Origin: Lutibacter sp.
Lineage (GTDB): Bacteria; Bacteroidota; Bacteroidia; Flavobacteriales; Flavobacteriaceae
Length of the DNA: 49,140 nucleotides
Direction: 5' to 3'
Assembly (NCBI GenBank): GCA_030683995.1
Contig: JAUXPH010000037.1
Location: 1 to 49,140, forward strand
Position 1 is the stretch's first letter, and each line of letters begins with the position of its first letter. The notes under the pieces are model-generated. The model ran no database searches, had not been told where the DNA came from, and worked only from the letters and a program-made list of their open reading frames with translations. This document shows positions 16,847 to 26,175 of the stretch, in pieces. A program made the position numbers and the translations under genes.

Positions 16847-17566
16847 TTACTCAACTTTAAATGCAATTGGCAAACTGTATTTTACGCCAACCGGACGGCC
16901 ACGTTGTTTTCCCGGAATCATTTTAGGCAATGATTGCACAACTCTAATCGCTTCAGCTTCCAATCTTTTGTGAGGTGCTCTTGCTTGAATATCAGTAATC
17001 TCACCTGTTTTATCAATTTTAAACATCACAAATATTTTTTTAATGCCTGGCGTTAATCCCAATTCCGATGCCAAATCGGCGTTAAATTTAGAATTCACGT
17101 GTTTAGAAATTCTATCTTGCAAACATTCCTTTAATTCTGCTTTTGAGCCTTTACATCCTGGATATATCGGAACGTCTTCAATAATTGCAAAAGGTACATC
17201 TTCCATGATATCTTCATCTATGCTTACCTCAACAATTTTCTTAACTTCAACAGCTGTTTTTTCGTTTGATTCGGTTGATTTAATCACAGTTTCCTCCACT
17301 TCCTTTTCATCTTCAACAATTTCAATTTTATCAGGTGCCGGAGGCGGTGGCGCTTGTTGTTCTGGCGGTTTCACTTGCTCTATTTCTATAGTTTGCTCTT
17401 CATCTTCGGCATTATAGCTTGCAGGGCCAAGTTCTGCGATAACTCTATCGTACGTCTTTTTTTCAATGGCTAAGTACACTATTAAAAGTGCCAATACCAA
17501 ACCTAACTGCATAAACAATTTGGTGTAGGTCTCTAAATTCGCTTTTGGATTTTTTTTGACTTGCAT
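16847..17566 (-). CDS. TonB-family energy transducer
   Basis: A 239-residue protein: a short cytoplasmic start, one membrane helix (about 16-36, FMQLGLVLALLIVYLAI), a Pro/Glu/Lys-rich periplasmic linker with PPEQQAPPPPAPDK at about 67-80, and a C-terminal TonB domain (about 145-239) ending VKYSLPIAFKVE. It transmits proton-motive force from ExbB/ExbD to TonB-dependent receptors. The segment VPFAIIEDVPIYPGCKG before the domain is characteristic of Bacteroidota TonB proteins. ExbB/ExbD are not in the window. It is the last gene of the block sprA-gcvH-vanZ-tonB, 70 nt after vanZ. Confidence 0.9.
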   Translation of the reverse strand: MQVKKNPKANLETYTKLFMQLGLVLALLIVYLAIEKKTYDRVIAELGPASYNAEDEEQTIEIEQVKPPEQQAPPPPAPDKIEIVEDEKEVEETVIKSTESNEKTAVEVKKIVEVSIDEDIMEDVPFAIIEDVPIYPGCKGSKAELKECLQDRISKHVNSKFNADLASELGLTPGIKKIFVMFKIDKTGEITDIQARAPHKRLEAEAIRVVQSLPKMIPGKQRGRPVGVKYSLPIAFKVE

Positions 17567-17636
17567 CTGTAAAATTTTTATAGTTTGCTAATTTAATAAT
17601 TTAAATATATTATACAAGTATATTTTTTAATTGATA

Positions 17637-17996
17637 TTAATTTTTTTTCAAAACAAGGCTAAAAAATATAATTGCAACTGCGATACCCGTAAAATTGGCA
17701 AATACATCATATAAATCTGCTTGCCTAATATCGGTTAAAACTCCTTGTAAAATCTCAATAATTATGCCATAAATAAATACTGCGATAGCAATAAGCATAG
17801 TTGATTTCAAGAGCGCTGATTTTATGCCATAAGCCAATAACCAGCTTATTGTCAACATAAAATAACCAAAAGCGTGCAATATTTTATCTGAAATTTGCAC
17901 GCCAATTTGCAATTCATTTTTAAGTGAAATTAAACTTCCAACCGTAATTGCAACTGTTAAAAGTATGGCAATATAAAAAAAGTAATTACGCCCCAA
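17637..17996 (-). CDS. VanZ-family small membrane protein
   Basis: A 119-residue protein with four membrane helices. The segment LHAFGYFMLTISWLLAYGI and the conserved acidic part EILQGVLTDIRQADLYDVFANFTG follow the VanZ-like family (related to the teicoplanin-resistance accessory VanZ, though most members have no known role in resistance). It overlaps the end of gcvH by 11 nt, so it is coupled to it. Confidence 0.85.
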   Translation of the reverse strand: MGRNYFFYIAILLTVAITVGSLISLKNELQIGVQISDKILHAFGYFMLTISWLLAYGIKSALLKSTMLIAIAVFIYGIIIEILQGVLTDIRQADLYDVFANFTGIAVAIIFFSLVLKKN

Positions 17997-18366
17997 TCAG
18001 TTCTCCGTATTCTTTTGGCGATAATAATTCTTCTAATTGAGAAGCATCAGAAATGGTAATTTTAATCATCCAGCCTGCTCCGTAAGGATCTTTATTCACT
18101 TTTTCAGGTTCATCACCTAATGATTCGTTAAATTCAATGATTTCACCCGAAATTGGCATAAATAAATCTGAAACTGTTTTTACGGCTTCCACCGATCCAA
18201 AGACTTCTTCTTTCTCAATCGTTTCGTTTAAAGTATCAACATCAACATAAACAATATCGCCCAATTCGCTCTGCGCAAAATGCGTAATGCCAACGGTGGC
18301 TATATTGCCTTCAATTTTAATCCATTCGTGGTCTTTAGTGTATTTTAAATCTGCTGGAATTTTCAT
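17986..18366 (-). CDS. gcvH: Glycine cleavage system H protein
   Basis: A 126-residue lipoyl carrier that shuttles the aminomethyl group between the P, T and L proteins of glycine cleavage. The lipoylated lysine is Lys63 in GSVEAVKTVSDLFMPISGEI. The length is typical. It lies 36 nt after sprA and overlaps vanZ. The other glycine-cleavage genes are not nearby, as is usual for this order in Flavobacteria. Confidence 0.96.
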   Translation of the reverse strand: MKIPADLKYTKDHEWIKIEGNIATVGITHFAQSELGDIVYVDVDTLNETIEKEEVFGSVEAVKTVSDLFMPISGEIIEFNESLGDEPEKVNKDPYGAGWMIKITISDASQLEELLSPKEYGELIGA

Positions 18367-18402
18367 TATTTTTATTATTTAATTTACTGTTTATTTTATT
18401 GT

Positions 18403-21400
18403 TTAATTACCAAATATATACCTGACGCTTAATCCCGAGCTTATAGATTGCCTTGGGAAAGTTGTTGAAATTGCGTATTGAGAAGAACTTTGGTCGAAGT
18501 AAAAAGAGGTTGTTAAATTTTTACTCACCGCGTAATCTGCAAAGAATTTCAAGGACAATAAACGTTGTCCGCCCGTTACTTGATTGTTGTCTTTATCAAT
18601 GGCTCTAATAATTGTTTCATTGTCTCTCAAAGATACATCGGCCCTTAAATCGAGATCTCCTTTTAGCTTTGTCACTTCTCCTCCAAACTTAAAGCTCATT
18701 GCCAAATCTTTAAGTCTGTACCCCAACCCAACCACATATTCCGTTCCTTTTATTTGGGTAATTGTGTTGTTGTTAAAGTTTAAAGTAAGCCCTCTGTCCT
18801 TGTTTATTCGACCGCTGAAAGATACGGAATTTTTCATTTTCACATCCACTTTTATCAACGGAGAAAATTCTTCCAGCAAATTAACATTTGAGAAGATGGT
18901 TTTGTTGATGTAATTGCCTGCAATATCGGTTTCTGCATAAGGATTGCTATTATTATAAGCCAAATTATTGCTGAAACTTGTGATGGAATAAAGCGAATTA
19001 TAGCTGTGCGTAACCAAAAAACTTCTGAAATGTTCCTTAAACCAAGCCATTTGCATCAATCCTTTGTAGGTTAATTTCCAACTTGGAATGGGCACTTCCC
19101 TAAAAGCGTCTAATTTTACGGTAGCCGCATCTTTACCTGAATAGGCAGCCATAAATGCCGGAAGCATAACCTGTTCGCTTGTTTCCCCAAAACCGCTTAT
19201 TGGTTGGCCTGTATTTGTTGCCAAACGTTGCGCAATAATGGTTCGGTTGTTTTTAAATTCTTCAAAAGTGACATCACTGTTATTGAATGATGTTTTGATC
19301 ATATTGTGGCTTATGCTAAAATTTCCGTATTGGGTAATTGGCGAATCTGAATTTAAGATGCCGTTCACCACATCCAATTGTTGAGAAGTATTTTTAGTGA
19401 AGGTTTTGGTTCCCCTAAACTCAATATCCAAATTTTTTGATGGCTCAACGGTAATGGTTGCGTCCAATTTATTTAAATGCGTTTGGCTGAAGGTTCTGTT
19501 GAAATAAGGATCGTTGATGTCTCTAGACAATAACCAGCCATTTTCAACGGCCCTTTGTCTGATGTCAATTTGGCTTCCGAACACAAATCCGAATGTTGGC
19601 GCAAGCCCACCGCTGTAATTGTCGCGTCCTAAAAATCCGATTTGAGGCACATAACCCGGCAAGAAAGTTCCGTTATTTTCAGAATAATTAATCCGTGCTT
19701 TTTTGATGGCTGTTAATACATTATAAAAAGTTTGCCCAATTTCAGATCCGGCAGATTTATTCTTTTTGGCCGAATTATTTTCAGCAGTTTCTGTTACTGG
19801 CTGATTTGTTTCGCCAGCCTTGGGTTTTTTATTCAACAGTTTGTCTATGCCAATGGTTTTGTAAAATTTATTAAAGTCTAAATCGAAACCTAAAGTATGT
19901 GTGTTTGCATTTTGAATAACATTTCCCACTTTATCCACATAAGATTGCGACGATGCTTGCCAGTCAAAATCGGCCGTGTAGGCGTAATTTGCATTTGCAA
20001 AATCTAAAAACGGAATTTTATTCAACGGTATTTTGTAGGTTCCGTTTAAGGTTTGGCGGTAATGATCGGGTCTTCCGGTGGTAAAGAAATTATCAAACAA
20101 TCTAATGTCATCTGTGGCGTAAAAATCATCATAAATATTGTTATTGGTCGCCCTAAAATTAAACTGCAGCGATTTTGTTAAATTGTACCCGATTGCATAA
20201 TCCCAATCAAACATAAAATGGCGTTGTCTAAGCACCGGCAATTCCGGCAATCCTTCAATTAAACTTCTGGAAAGCTGTTCATTGTAACGTCTTATGATAT
20301 TTGAATTTACCGAGATTGTTGAAGGCAACAGATTCACATTAAAATCTTTAATGAATTGTAAATACTTGCCTTTGAGCGCATCAGAATTTTTGAATGGTTC
20401 AACAGTAATTTCCTTAAAACTGTAATTATAGTTGGCCGATGTCCGCACATTTTGGTCATTATATTTTTGGACATTGTAATCTTTATGATACGTGTCATTG
20501 TACGCGTAGGAAACCGATAAGTTTTCCACACTGTAAAAACGCTGTTTATTGTCTGAATTAGGATTAAATTCTTTTCTGACATTGATTAAACTGATGCTTC
20601 TGCGTTTGGTATAATCTCTTGCGCTGGCACTGTTTGGGTTGATGTCTTTGGCATCTTCAAACAACACATCCTGATATTGAGGATCATATTTTGGATCCCT
20701 AAACTCTTCGGAAACACTGTAATTAAAAGGCAATCGTATGCCCCAATCTTTTGGCAACAGTTTCCCCAGATTTACATTGGTAACCACGTCATACAATTTT
20801 GTGTCTTGCTGGCTGCGTTCATTTACGCGCTGTTCAATGCCTCCAAATCCCTGAGTTTCCATTCTTCCTGTTACAGAAACATCGGCAAAATCGGCAAAAT
20901 TTGCGTCGGCGCTCACCACGGCTGCCCAACCGCCTTTATTGTCGAACTCAGAAACCCGCATTTCATTGAACCAAATTTCAGCGCTTTTATTGGTGGTTGT
21001 TGCATTTTTTACCCCAAGCATAATGGTTTTGATGTTCGCCAAATTCGGATTTCCTTTTACCCTAATTTCGTAACCTTCCAATCCTTCAATAGGTGAAGGC
21101 ATATTGACCGCCGGGAATAACACATTTGGGGCAATTCCTGCCGCAAATCGCAACAATTTAAGTTTTCCTAAATATTCCAAAAAGGCATCTAAATTATTTT
21201 CTTCGGGCCAAATTTCATAAGGTGTTGTTACGCCATAATCGGAAATAGCCAATAATTTTTCAAGCTGATAATAATTGTCGTTTAAATCACTTCCAATTCT
21301 TATAATGGCTTTTAATTCATTGTCCTGAACCTGTGGTTTTGTTTGAACGCCTTCCGCATGCAAAAACAATTTTAAGTGTTTGTACATCCGTAAATCCACC

Positions 21401-24400
21401 CTGACATTTTTGAAAATGGCTCTTGTTTCCTCAGGTTCCAGATCGGTCACTTTTAACGATAATGATTGCTCATTTTGCTTTTGCAAGGTGGTGGTTCCCC
21501 TTAAAATTTCGCGTTGAATTCCCGGAGGCAACACATAAGGAATAGGACTTCTGCTTTCATTTTCCTGAATATTGACCACACCAACCTGAAAGTTTTGCAA
21601 CTGCACATTTGTTAAATCTTGTGGCGGCACAATGGCTTCATCCAACGTTTTGGTGAAACGTCTCCAATCTCCGCGCACCAACTGCAACTCGCCAAAACGC
21701 AACACCACCGGCATTTTAAATTTGGTTAAAAATATCCGCATAAAACGAATGGTGTTAAACCCCGTAATGTTATTTACAACCTCATCCGGACTGCTAACCT
21801 GAATCCTGAATTGCAGCCATCTAAATTCTTTTTGGCTGCCGTCATCTAGTTTAACTTTCACTATTTTCTCATCAACAATGTTGTTTTGTCCAATCACCAA
21901 ATCGTTTTTATTTAAAGACACTTTGTATTGATAATAGCTTTCAACCGTGTTCATGGTTTGGTCTCTATTGATGTCTTCCGCATCCGGAAATGTAGTGGCG
22001 GAAGTTGGATAGCTTTCGGTTGATAAATTATTGGTTGGCGAATTTCCCTGTGAATTGTTGAACTTTTTATAGCGTGTTAAAATAGATGCATTGTTGGCGT
22101 CGTAATCTGAACTTCGGAAATAGGAGTAATTGTCATTTGCGGGATCGGGACCAAAAGCGGTTCCAAATTTTTGAATTTCTTCGTCATCATTCAATCCATT
22201 TAAACCAACATCTTGGCTTAATCGTTCATTGTCTTTATCGCTAAAAGCATAAAGCAAAGATTGATTGGTGGGAATTTTTCCCCAAATGGTCGGTTCCGTA
22301 TTATTGGTGCTTAATGGGTTTTCAGGCAAACCGTTTTCGTACATTTTTCTGCCGTCTTTTAAAACATCTTCTGAAACATTTCCAAGGTTAAAATAAACTT
22401 CTCCAACCTGATTTGAAGGGTCGTTCGGATTTACGCCCGAAGGCAGTCCTTCCGCATTTGTAATGGAATAATGATCATAAGGATCCATCAACCAAAATTG
22501 GATATATTCAACGTTTGATTGCTCAAAATTTGTGGTGGTTAAAGGTCGGGTAATCCCTGCCCAACGGTCTTCGGGATTAATGAATTTTCCGTCGGCGCCC
22601 AAATTGGACGTGTCAAAATTATAGCTTCCCCTTTCATTTGGGTAATACGCCAAATCTAAAGTTCTCACTACAGTTGACTGTGTTAAGTCCAAATCTTGCT
22701 CCGGGAATAATTCTTCGTACCTAATTCTCCTTACCTCAGCACGGGAAAGCTCGGCATTGTCAATATTTGAAGGTTGTAATGAAGATCCGCCATAAAAAAG
22801 CGGATCCACCGTGTACCAAGCCAATCTGGCTCTTTTGTAACCATAAGACAAATCGGAAGCATTGCCGCCCAAATCAAATTGCGTTTGGTATTGCGGCGTG
22901 CTTGCCATATACCATTGCTGAATTGTTTTTATTTCAATAGGAATTTGCGAGCCTTCAAAATCATCCACATAAGAAGTTGCTTGTCCGTCTAACTCAATTC
23001 TTTTTGGCGAACCCGGAATTATATAGGCAAAATCTCCTCGAACTGAAAAATTTGAAGGAACATCGGTATCAATATTAGGCAATTTATTTACCCATTTTGT
23101 AAATTTTGGCACTTCTGTTCCAAAGCTTGCGTTTAACCCAAAAATGGTGTTGTTAATCGGTTCTTGACCGAAGAGCGCTTTTTGCGTGATTGGTTTTTCA
23201 TTTAAATTTAAAATGGTGGCGCCGGCAATAAAATTATCGGAAAACTTATGCTCAATGTTAACGCCCAAAAAGCTTTTTGTCTGTAAATTAAAGGTGGCAT
23301 TGTTTTCAACAGAAACTTCAATGGGCGCATTGGAAGCTTCCAGACTTGGATTGATAATCTGTACCCGTCCCATTTGATAATCCACCACATAATCAACGCC
23401 TTCAACCAATTCCCTTCCGCCGGAAGTTACCCTAACCGAACCTTGCGCAACGTTAAAAGCGCCTAACGGAATGCCGTTTGCACTTTCAGATTTATGATAT
23501 CCCTTTATTAAATACTTGTCTTTTTGCTGAAAATTATTTTTTGCTTCGGATTGGGTGATTCGGTACAATTCATTAAAAATATAAATTTCATCGGCACTAC
23601 TGGTTAATTTAGCCTGTAAATCTGCACCGAAAGGTTCAACATTTGGAAAAAGTATATATCCTTTTTCCGAATTTACCGTAGCACCTTCCACATAATCAAA
23701 ATAACCATCGCCTTCGGGTGTGTAAAACTGACTTTGATCCAGCCTGTCCACATCAAATAAATTCATCAATGTCTTGTCTGAAACACCTGGAGTTTGTGCA
23801 TTTTGCAAAACGTTTATCGATACACCGGTAGCGTCATCGGCATACAGCAATTCCAATCTAAAACCATCGCGCTGCATTCTGTAAGTTTGCAATGAATAGA
23901 TGTTTTTCATCATCAAATCCCACAAAGGAATTTGCGTGCTTATGATTTCGCTTCGCAATAATTTTACCACAATATTTTCAGGCGCAATAATACCGTCGCT
24001 GGTGAATTCACCCACTTTATATACTTGGGAATCTCCGCTTATGGTATATTCAAAAGAAACTGCAAGCACGTCCGAATCGGTCAATCTTCTGTTTAATGAA
24101 ATAAATCCCAATTGCGGATGCACTCTGTATTCATCGGGCCTTAATTTGATGGCATTTTCCAAAACCGAATAATCTCGACCCTGCTGCATGGCGAAAGGAG
24201 ACAAACCGTTGCCAACTGTTGAAATATTACGAACCGGATTTGTGGTTGTCAATATCGATGAAATGTCGTTTGCTGTGTTTGAAGGGAAAAGTGCTCCAGG
24301 AACTGCTGTTACATTGGCCGGGCCAATATTTGTAGGATTGCCTTCTCCAATATCGGCAAGCGCAACAATATTTCTGATATCAATGGTTGTGGCGTTTCTG

Positions 24401-25443
24401 TTGGTTACCCAAACTTCCACTCTAGTAATATTTACCGAGCTGTTTATTAACGGATAATCTTTTAAAGCGCTATTGTATTGATCCCTAAAATATTGCGCCA
24501 AAAAGAAATGTCTGTTTTCATCGTAATCTGTTGCATGCAATTCAAATTCCTGGATGGTGGAACCGCCTTGTGCTGCCACTGTTTTTGTTTGCGATTTTTG
24601 TTCGGCAAAAACGCCTGTAACAGATGTTTTTCCGAATTGCAACTGTGTTTTAACCCCAAATAAACTTTGGGCACCAACAATTAAGGAGTTTTTTAACGGC
24701 ATGCTCACATTCCCTACTTCTATTTTTTGAAGAATGTCATCTTCGGTTGGCGTGTATTCCAACTTTATCTGATTCTGGAAATTAAAGGTGGATTGCGTGT
24801 CGTATTGTGCAGAAACTTTTAATTTTGTACCAACTTTCGCCAAGATACTGGCGCTAATTTCCTGGTTAAAATCGAAGGTAAAACTTTTTCTGTTGCGTTC
24901 AGACAACTGCGGATTATCCACTTTTTGATACAGCATTCCCAACTTTACCAATACCGATCCCTGCGGATTCACTTCAATGGTATTTCCGCCAAAAACGGAT
25001 TGAAAAAAGTCAGATTTTACGTAATACGTTGGCAATAAATTTTTTTGTTCCTCAGCGCTTCCCGCTTTTTTAGGGTTGGTTGCGCTTATCTTGTTTTTGT
25101 AATAGGCAAGCATATCCTTTTTCAGCTGGTATTGCTTGTATTCTTCCAAAGTCATAAAAATTGGGTACTGAACGTAATAATCTCCAATTTTTTCAACAAC
25201 CATATATTTCCCAAGTGCGGTATCGTAAATAATTTCCGATTGCTTTGGGTCGGTTAAAAAAAGGCTTCCTTCCTGAAATCTTTTAAATGGGTACTTTAAT
25301 TTTATGGTGTCGGTTGCTTTGCCAACAATTGTAGTATCGTTTTGGGTTAAAACAGGAGGTGTTTGGGCTTTAACTGTTGACAGAAAAAACCAAAAGAAAA
25401 AAAATAAAATATACGTTTTAACTATATATCGCTCGTTTTTCAA
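18403..25443 (-). CDS. sprA: Type IX secretion system outer-membrane translocon SprA
   Basis: A 2346-residue outer-membrane protein with a signal peptide (about 1-26, ending VKAQ). The very large size, the repeated beta-strand segments and the C-terminal strand ending SVRYIFGN match SprA (Sov in Porphyromonas), the 36-strand barrel through which type IX cargo crosses the outer membrane. In gliding Flavobacteria it is also needed for motility because it exports SprB-type adhesins. The full length of the family is present without frameshifts. Only 3 nt separate it from ruvA upstream and 36 nt from gcvH downstream. No other T9SS gene is in the window. Confidence 0.96.
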   Translation of the reverse strand: MKNERYIVKTYILFFFFWFFLSTVKAQTPPVLTQNDTTIVGKATDTIKLKYPFKRFQEGSLFLTDPKQSEIIYDTALGKYMVVEKIGDYYVQYPIFMTLEEYKQYQLKKDMLAYYKNKISATNPKKAGSAEEQKNLLPTYYVKSDFFQSVFGGNTIEVNPQGSVLVKLGMLYQKVDNPQLSERNRKSFTFDFNQEISASILAKVGTKLKVSAQYDTQSTFNFQNQIKLEYTPTEDDILQKIEVGNVSMPLKNSLIVGAQSLFGVKTQLQFGKTSVTGVFAEQKSQTKTVAAQGGSTIQEFELHATDYDENRHFFLAQYFRDQYNSALKDYPLINSSVNITRVEVWVTNRNATTIDIRNIVALADIGEGNPTNIGPANVTAVPGALFPSNTANDISSILTTTNPVRNISTVGNGLSPFAMQQGRDYSVLENAIKLRPDEYRVHPQLGFISLNRRLTDSDVLAVSFEYTISGDSQVYKVGEFTSDGIIAPENIVVKLLRSEIISTQIPLWDLMMKNIYSLQTYRMQRDGFRLELLYADDATGVSINVLQNAQTPGVSDKTLMNLFDVDRLDQSQFYTPEGDGYFDYVEGATVNSEKGYILFPNVEPFGADLQAKLTSSADEIYIFNELYRITQSEAKNNFQQKDKYLIKGYHKSESANGIPLGAFNVAQGSVRVTSGGRELVEGVDYVVDYQMGRVQIINPSLEASNAPIEVSVENNATFNLQTKSFLGVNIEHKFSDNFIAGATILNLNEKPITQKALFGQEPINNTIFGLNASFGTEVPKFTKWVNKLPNIDTDVPSNFSVRGDFAYIIPGSPKRIELDGQATSYVDDFEGSQIPIEIKTIQQWYMASTPQYQTQFDLGGNASDLSYGYKRARLAWYTVDPLFYGGSSLQPSNIDNAELSRAEVRRIRYEELFPEQDLDLTQSTVVRTLDLAYYPNERGSYNFDTSNLGADGKFINPEDRWAGITRPLTTTNFEQSNVEYIQFWLMDPYDHYSITNAEGLPSGVNPNDPSNQVGEVYFNLGNVSEDVLKDGRKMYENGLPENPLSTNNTEPTIWGKIPTNQSLLYAFSDKDNERLSQDVGLNGLNDDEEIQKFGTAFGPDPANDNYSYFRSSDYDANNASILTRYKKFNNSQGNSPTNNLSTESYPTSATTFPDAEDINRDQTMNTVESYYQYKVSLNKNDLVIGQNNIVDEKIVKVKLDDGSQKEFRWLQFRIQVSSPDEVVNNITGFNTIRFMRIFLTKFKMPVVLRFGELQLVRGDWRRFTKTLDEAIVPPQDLTNVQLQNFQVGVVNIQENESRSPIPYVLPPGIQREILRGTTTLQKQNEQSLSLKVTDLEPEETRAIFKNVRVDLRMYKHLKLFLHAEGVQTKPQVQDNELKAIIRIGSDLNDNYYQLEKLLAISDYGVTTPYEIWPEENNLDAFLEYLGKLKLLRFAAGIAPNVLFPAVNMPSPIEGLEGYEIRVKGNPNLANIKTIMLGVKNATTTNKSAEIWFNEMRVSEFDNKGGWAAVVSADANFADFADVSVTGRMETQGFGGIEQRVNERSQQDTKLYDVVTNVNLGKLLPKDWGIRLPFNYSVSEEFRDPKYDPQYQDVLFEDAKDINPNSASARDYTKRRSISLINVRKEFNPNSDNKQRFYSVENLSVSYAYNDTYHKDYNVQKYNDQNVRTSANYNYSFKEITVEPFKNSDALKGKYLQFIKDFNVNLLPSTISVNSNIIRRYNEQLSRSLIEGLPELPVLRQRHFMFDWDYAIGYNLTKSLQFNFRATNNNIYDDFYATDDIRLFDNFFTTGRPDHYRQTLNGTYKIPLNKIPFLDFANANYAYTADFDWQASSQSYVDKVGNVIQNANTHTLGFDLDFNKFYKTIGIDKLLNKKPKAGETNQPVTETAENNSAKKNKSAGSEIGQTFYNVLTAIKKARINYSENNGTFLPGYVPQIGFLGRDNYSGGLAPTFGFVFGSQIDIRQRAVENGWLLSRDINDPYFNRTFSQTHLNKLDATITVEPSKNLDIEFRGTKTFTKNTSQQLDVVNGILNSDSPITQYGNFSISHNMIKTSFNNSDVTFEEFKNNRTIIAQRLATNTGQPISGFGETSEQVMLPAFMAAYSGKDAATVKLDAFREVPIPSWKLTYKGLMQMAWFKEHFRSFLVTHSYNSLYSITSFSNNLAYNNSNPYAETDIAGNYINKTIFSNVNLLEEFSPLIKVDVKMKNSVSFSGRINKDRGLTLNFNNNTITQIKGTEYVVGLGYRLKDLAMSFKFGGEVTKLKGDLDLRADVSLRDNETIIRAIDKDNNQVTGGQRLLSLKFFADYAVSKNLTTSFYFDQSSSQYAISTTFPRQSISSGLSVRYIFGN

Positions 25444-25446
25444 TTT

Positions 25447-26028
25447 TTATAAATTTTTCAATGCGTTTTTTATTAAAACCTCAACACTTAGGTTTTTGTC
25501 TTCGGCCAAAATTTTATCCACTACTTTTTCAACCTGTTTTTTATTAAATCCTAAAACCTCTAATGCTGATAACGCTTCATTTTTAATCGTATTGCTTTGG
25601 CTGATATAAACTTCATCAATGGCATAGGTTTTGGAAATTTTGTCTCGCAAATCGACTAAAACGCGTTGTGCTGTTTTTACGCCGATTCCTTTTACGGACT
25701 GGATAACGGAAACATTGTTTGAGGCGATTGCTTGTTGAATTTCATCAGTAGTCATAGATGATAACATCGTTCGGGCGATACTTGGCCCAACGCCTGAAAC
25801 GGAAATAAGCAATCTAAAAATTTCGCGTTCCGTTTTATTGATAAATCCGTATAATGTATGCGCATCTTCCTTGACAGAAAGATGCGTATACAGAATAACA
25901 AATTCGTTATCTGGGAGCTGAGAATAGGTATTAAGAGAAATATTTAGCCAATAACCGACGCCATTGGTTTCTATAATGGCATATGTTGGATTTTTTTCAA
26001 CTAATTTTCCTCTTATGTGGGTTATCAT
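25447..26028 (-). CDS. ruvA: Holliday junction branch migration protein RuvA
   Basis: A 193-residue DNA-binding protein: an N-terminal OB domain (MITHIRGKLVEKNPTYAIIE), central helix-hairpin-helix motifs (VSGVGPSIARTMLS and VKGIGVKTAQRVLVDL) and a C-terminal RuvB-contacting domain. It holds Holliday junctions for the RuvB motor. The start ATG is 5 bases after the ATG that ends repeat copy 2, in another frame, and gives the canonical N-terminus, so it is preferred. Confidence 0.95.
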   Translation of the reverse strand: MITHIRGKLVEKNPTYAIIETNGVGYWLNISLNTYSQLPDNEFVILYTHLSVKEDAHTLYGFINKTEREIFRLLISVSGVGPSIARTMLSSMTTDEIQQAIASNNVSVIQSVKGIGVKTAQRVLVDLRDKISKTYAIDEVYISQSNTIKNEALSALEVLGFNKKQVEKVVDKILAEDKNLSVEVLIKNALKNL

Positions 26029-26032
26029 ATTT

Positions 26033-26143
26033 CATCTGTTTAAATTTTATTTTTTATTGGCACAGATGCAGCCTGCCTGCCTACTGGCTGGTTCGCCATT
26101 AATCATTCTGCTGTGTTTCAAAATTTGTTATGGCTCGTTTCAT
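26033..26143 (-). repeat. 91-bp dispersed gene-border repeat, copy 2, interrupted by a 20-bp palindromic insert
   Basis: Matches the other copies from ATGAAACGAGCC to AAACAGATG, but bases 26071-26090 (GCCTGCCTGCCTACTGGCTG) are extra. The insert is of the same CCTGCCTGCC kind as the palindrome at 30349-30368. On the minus strand the left part can be read as a 14-codon ORF beginning MKRAITNF. Confidence 0.9.
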
Positions 26144-26175
26144 TTTTTCTGTGAACTCCCAAATGTAGTAAAATA

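Noticed and set aside
18403-25443. SprA gene considered as a giant adhesin or polysaccharide-related protein because of its length.
   Set aside because: The signal peptide, beta-strand-rich sequence, total length and neighbours (ruvA, gcvH) fit SprA, not a repeat adhesin.
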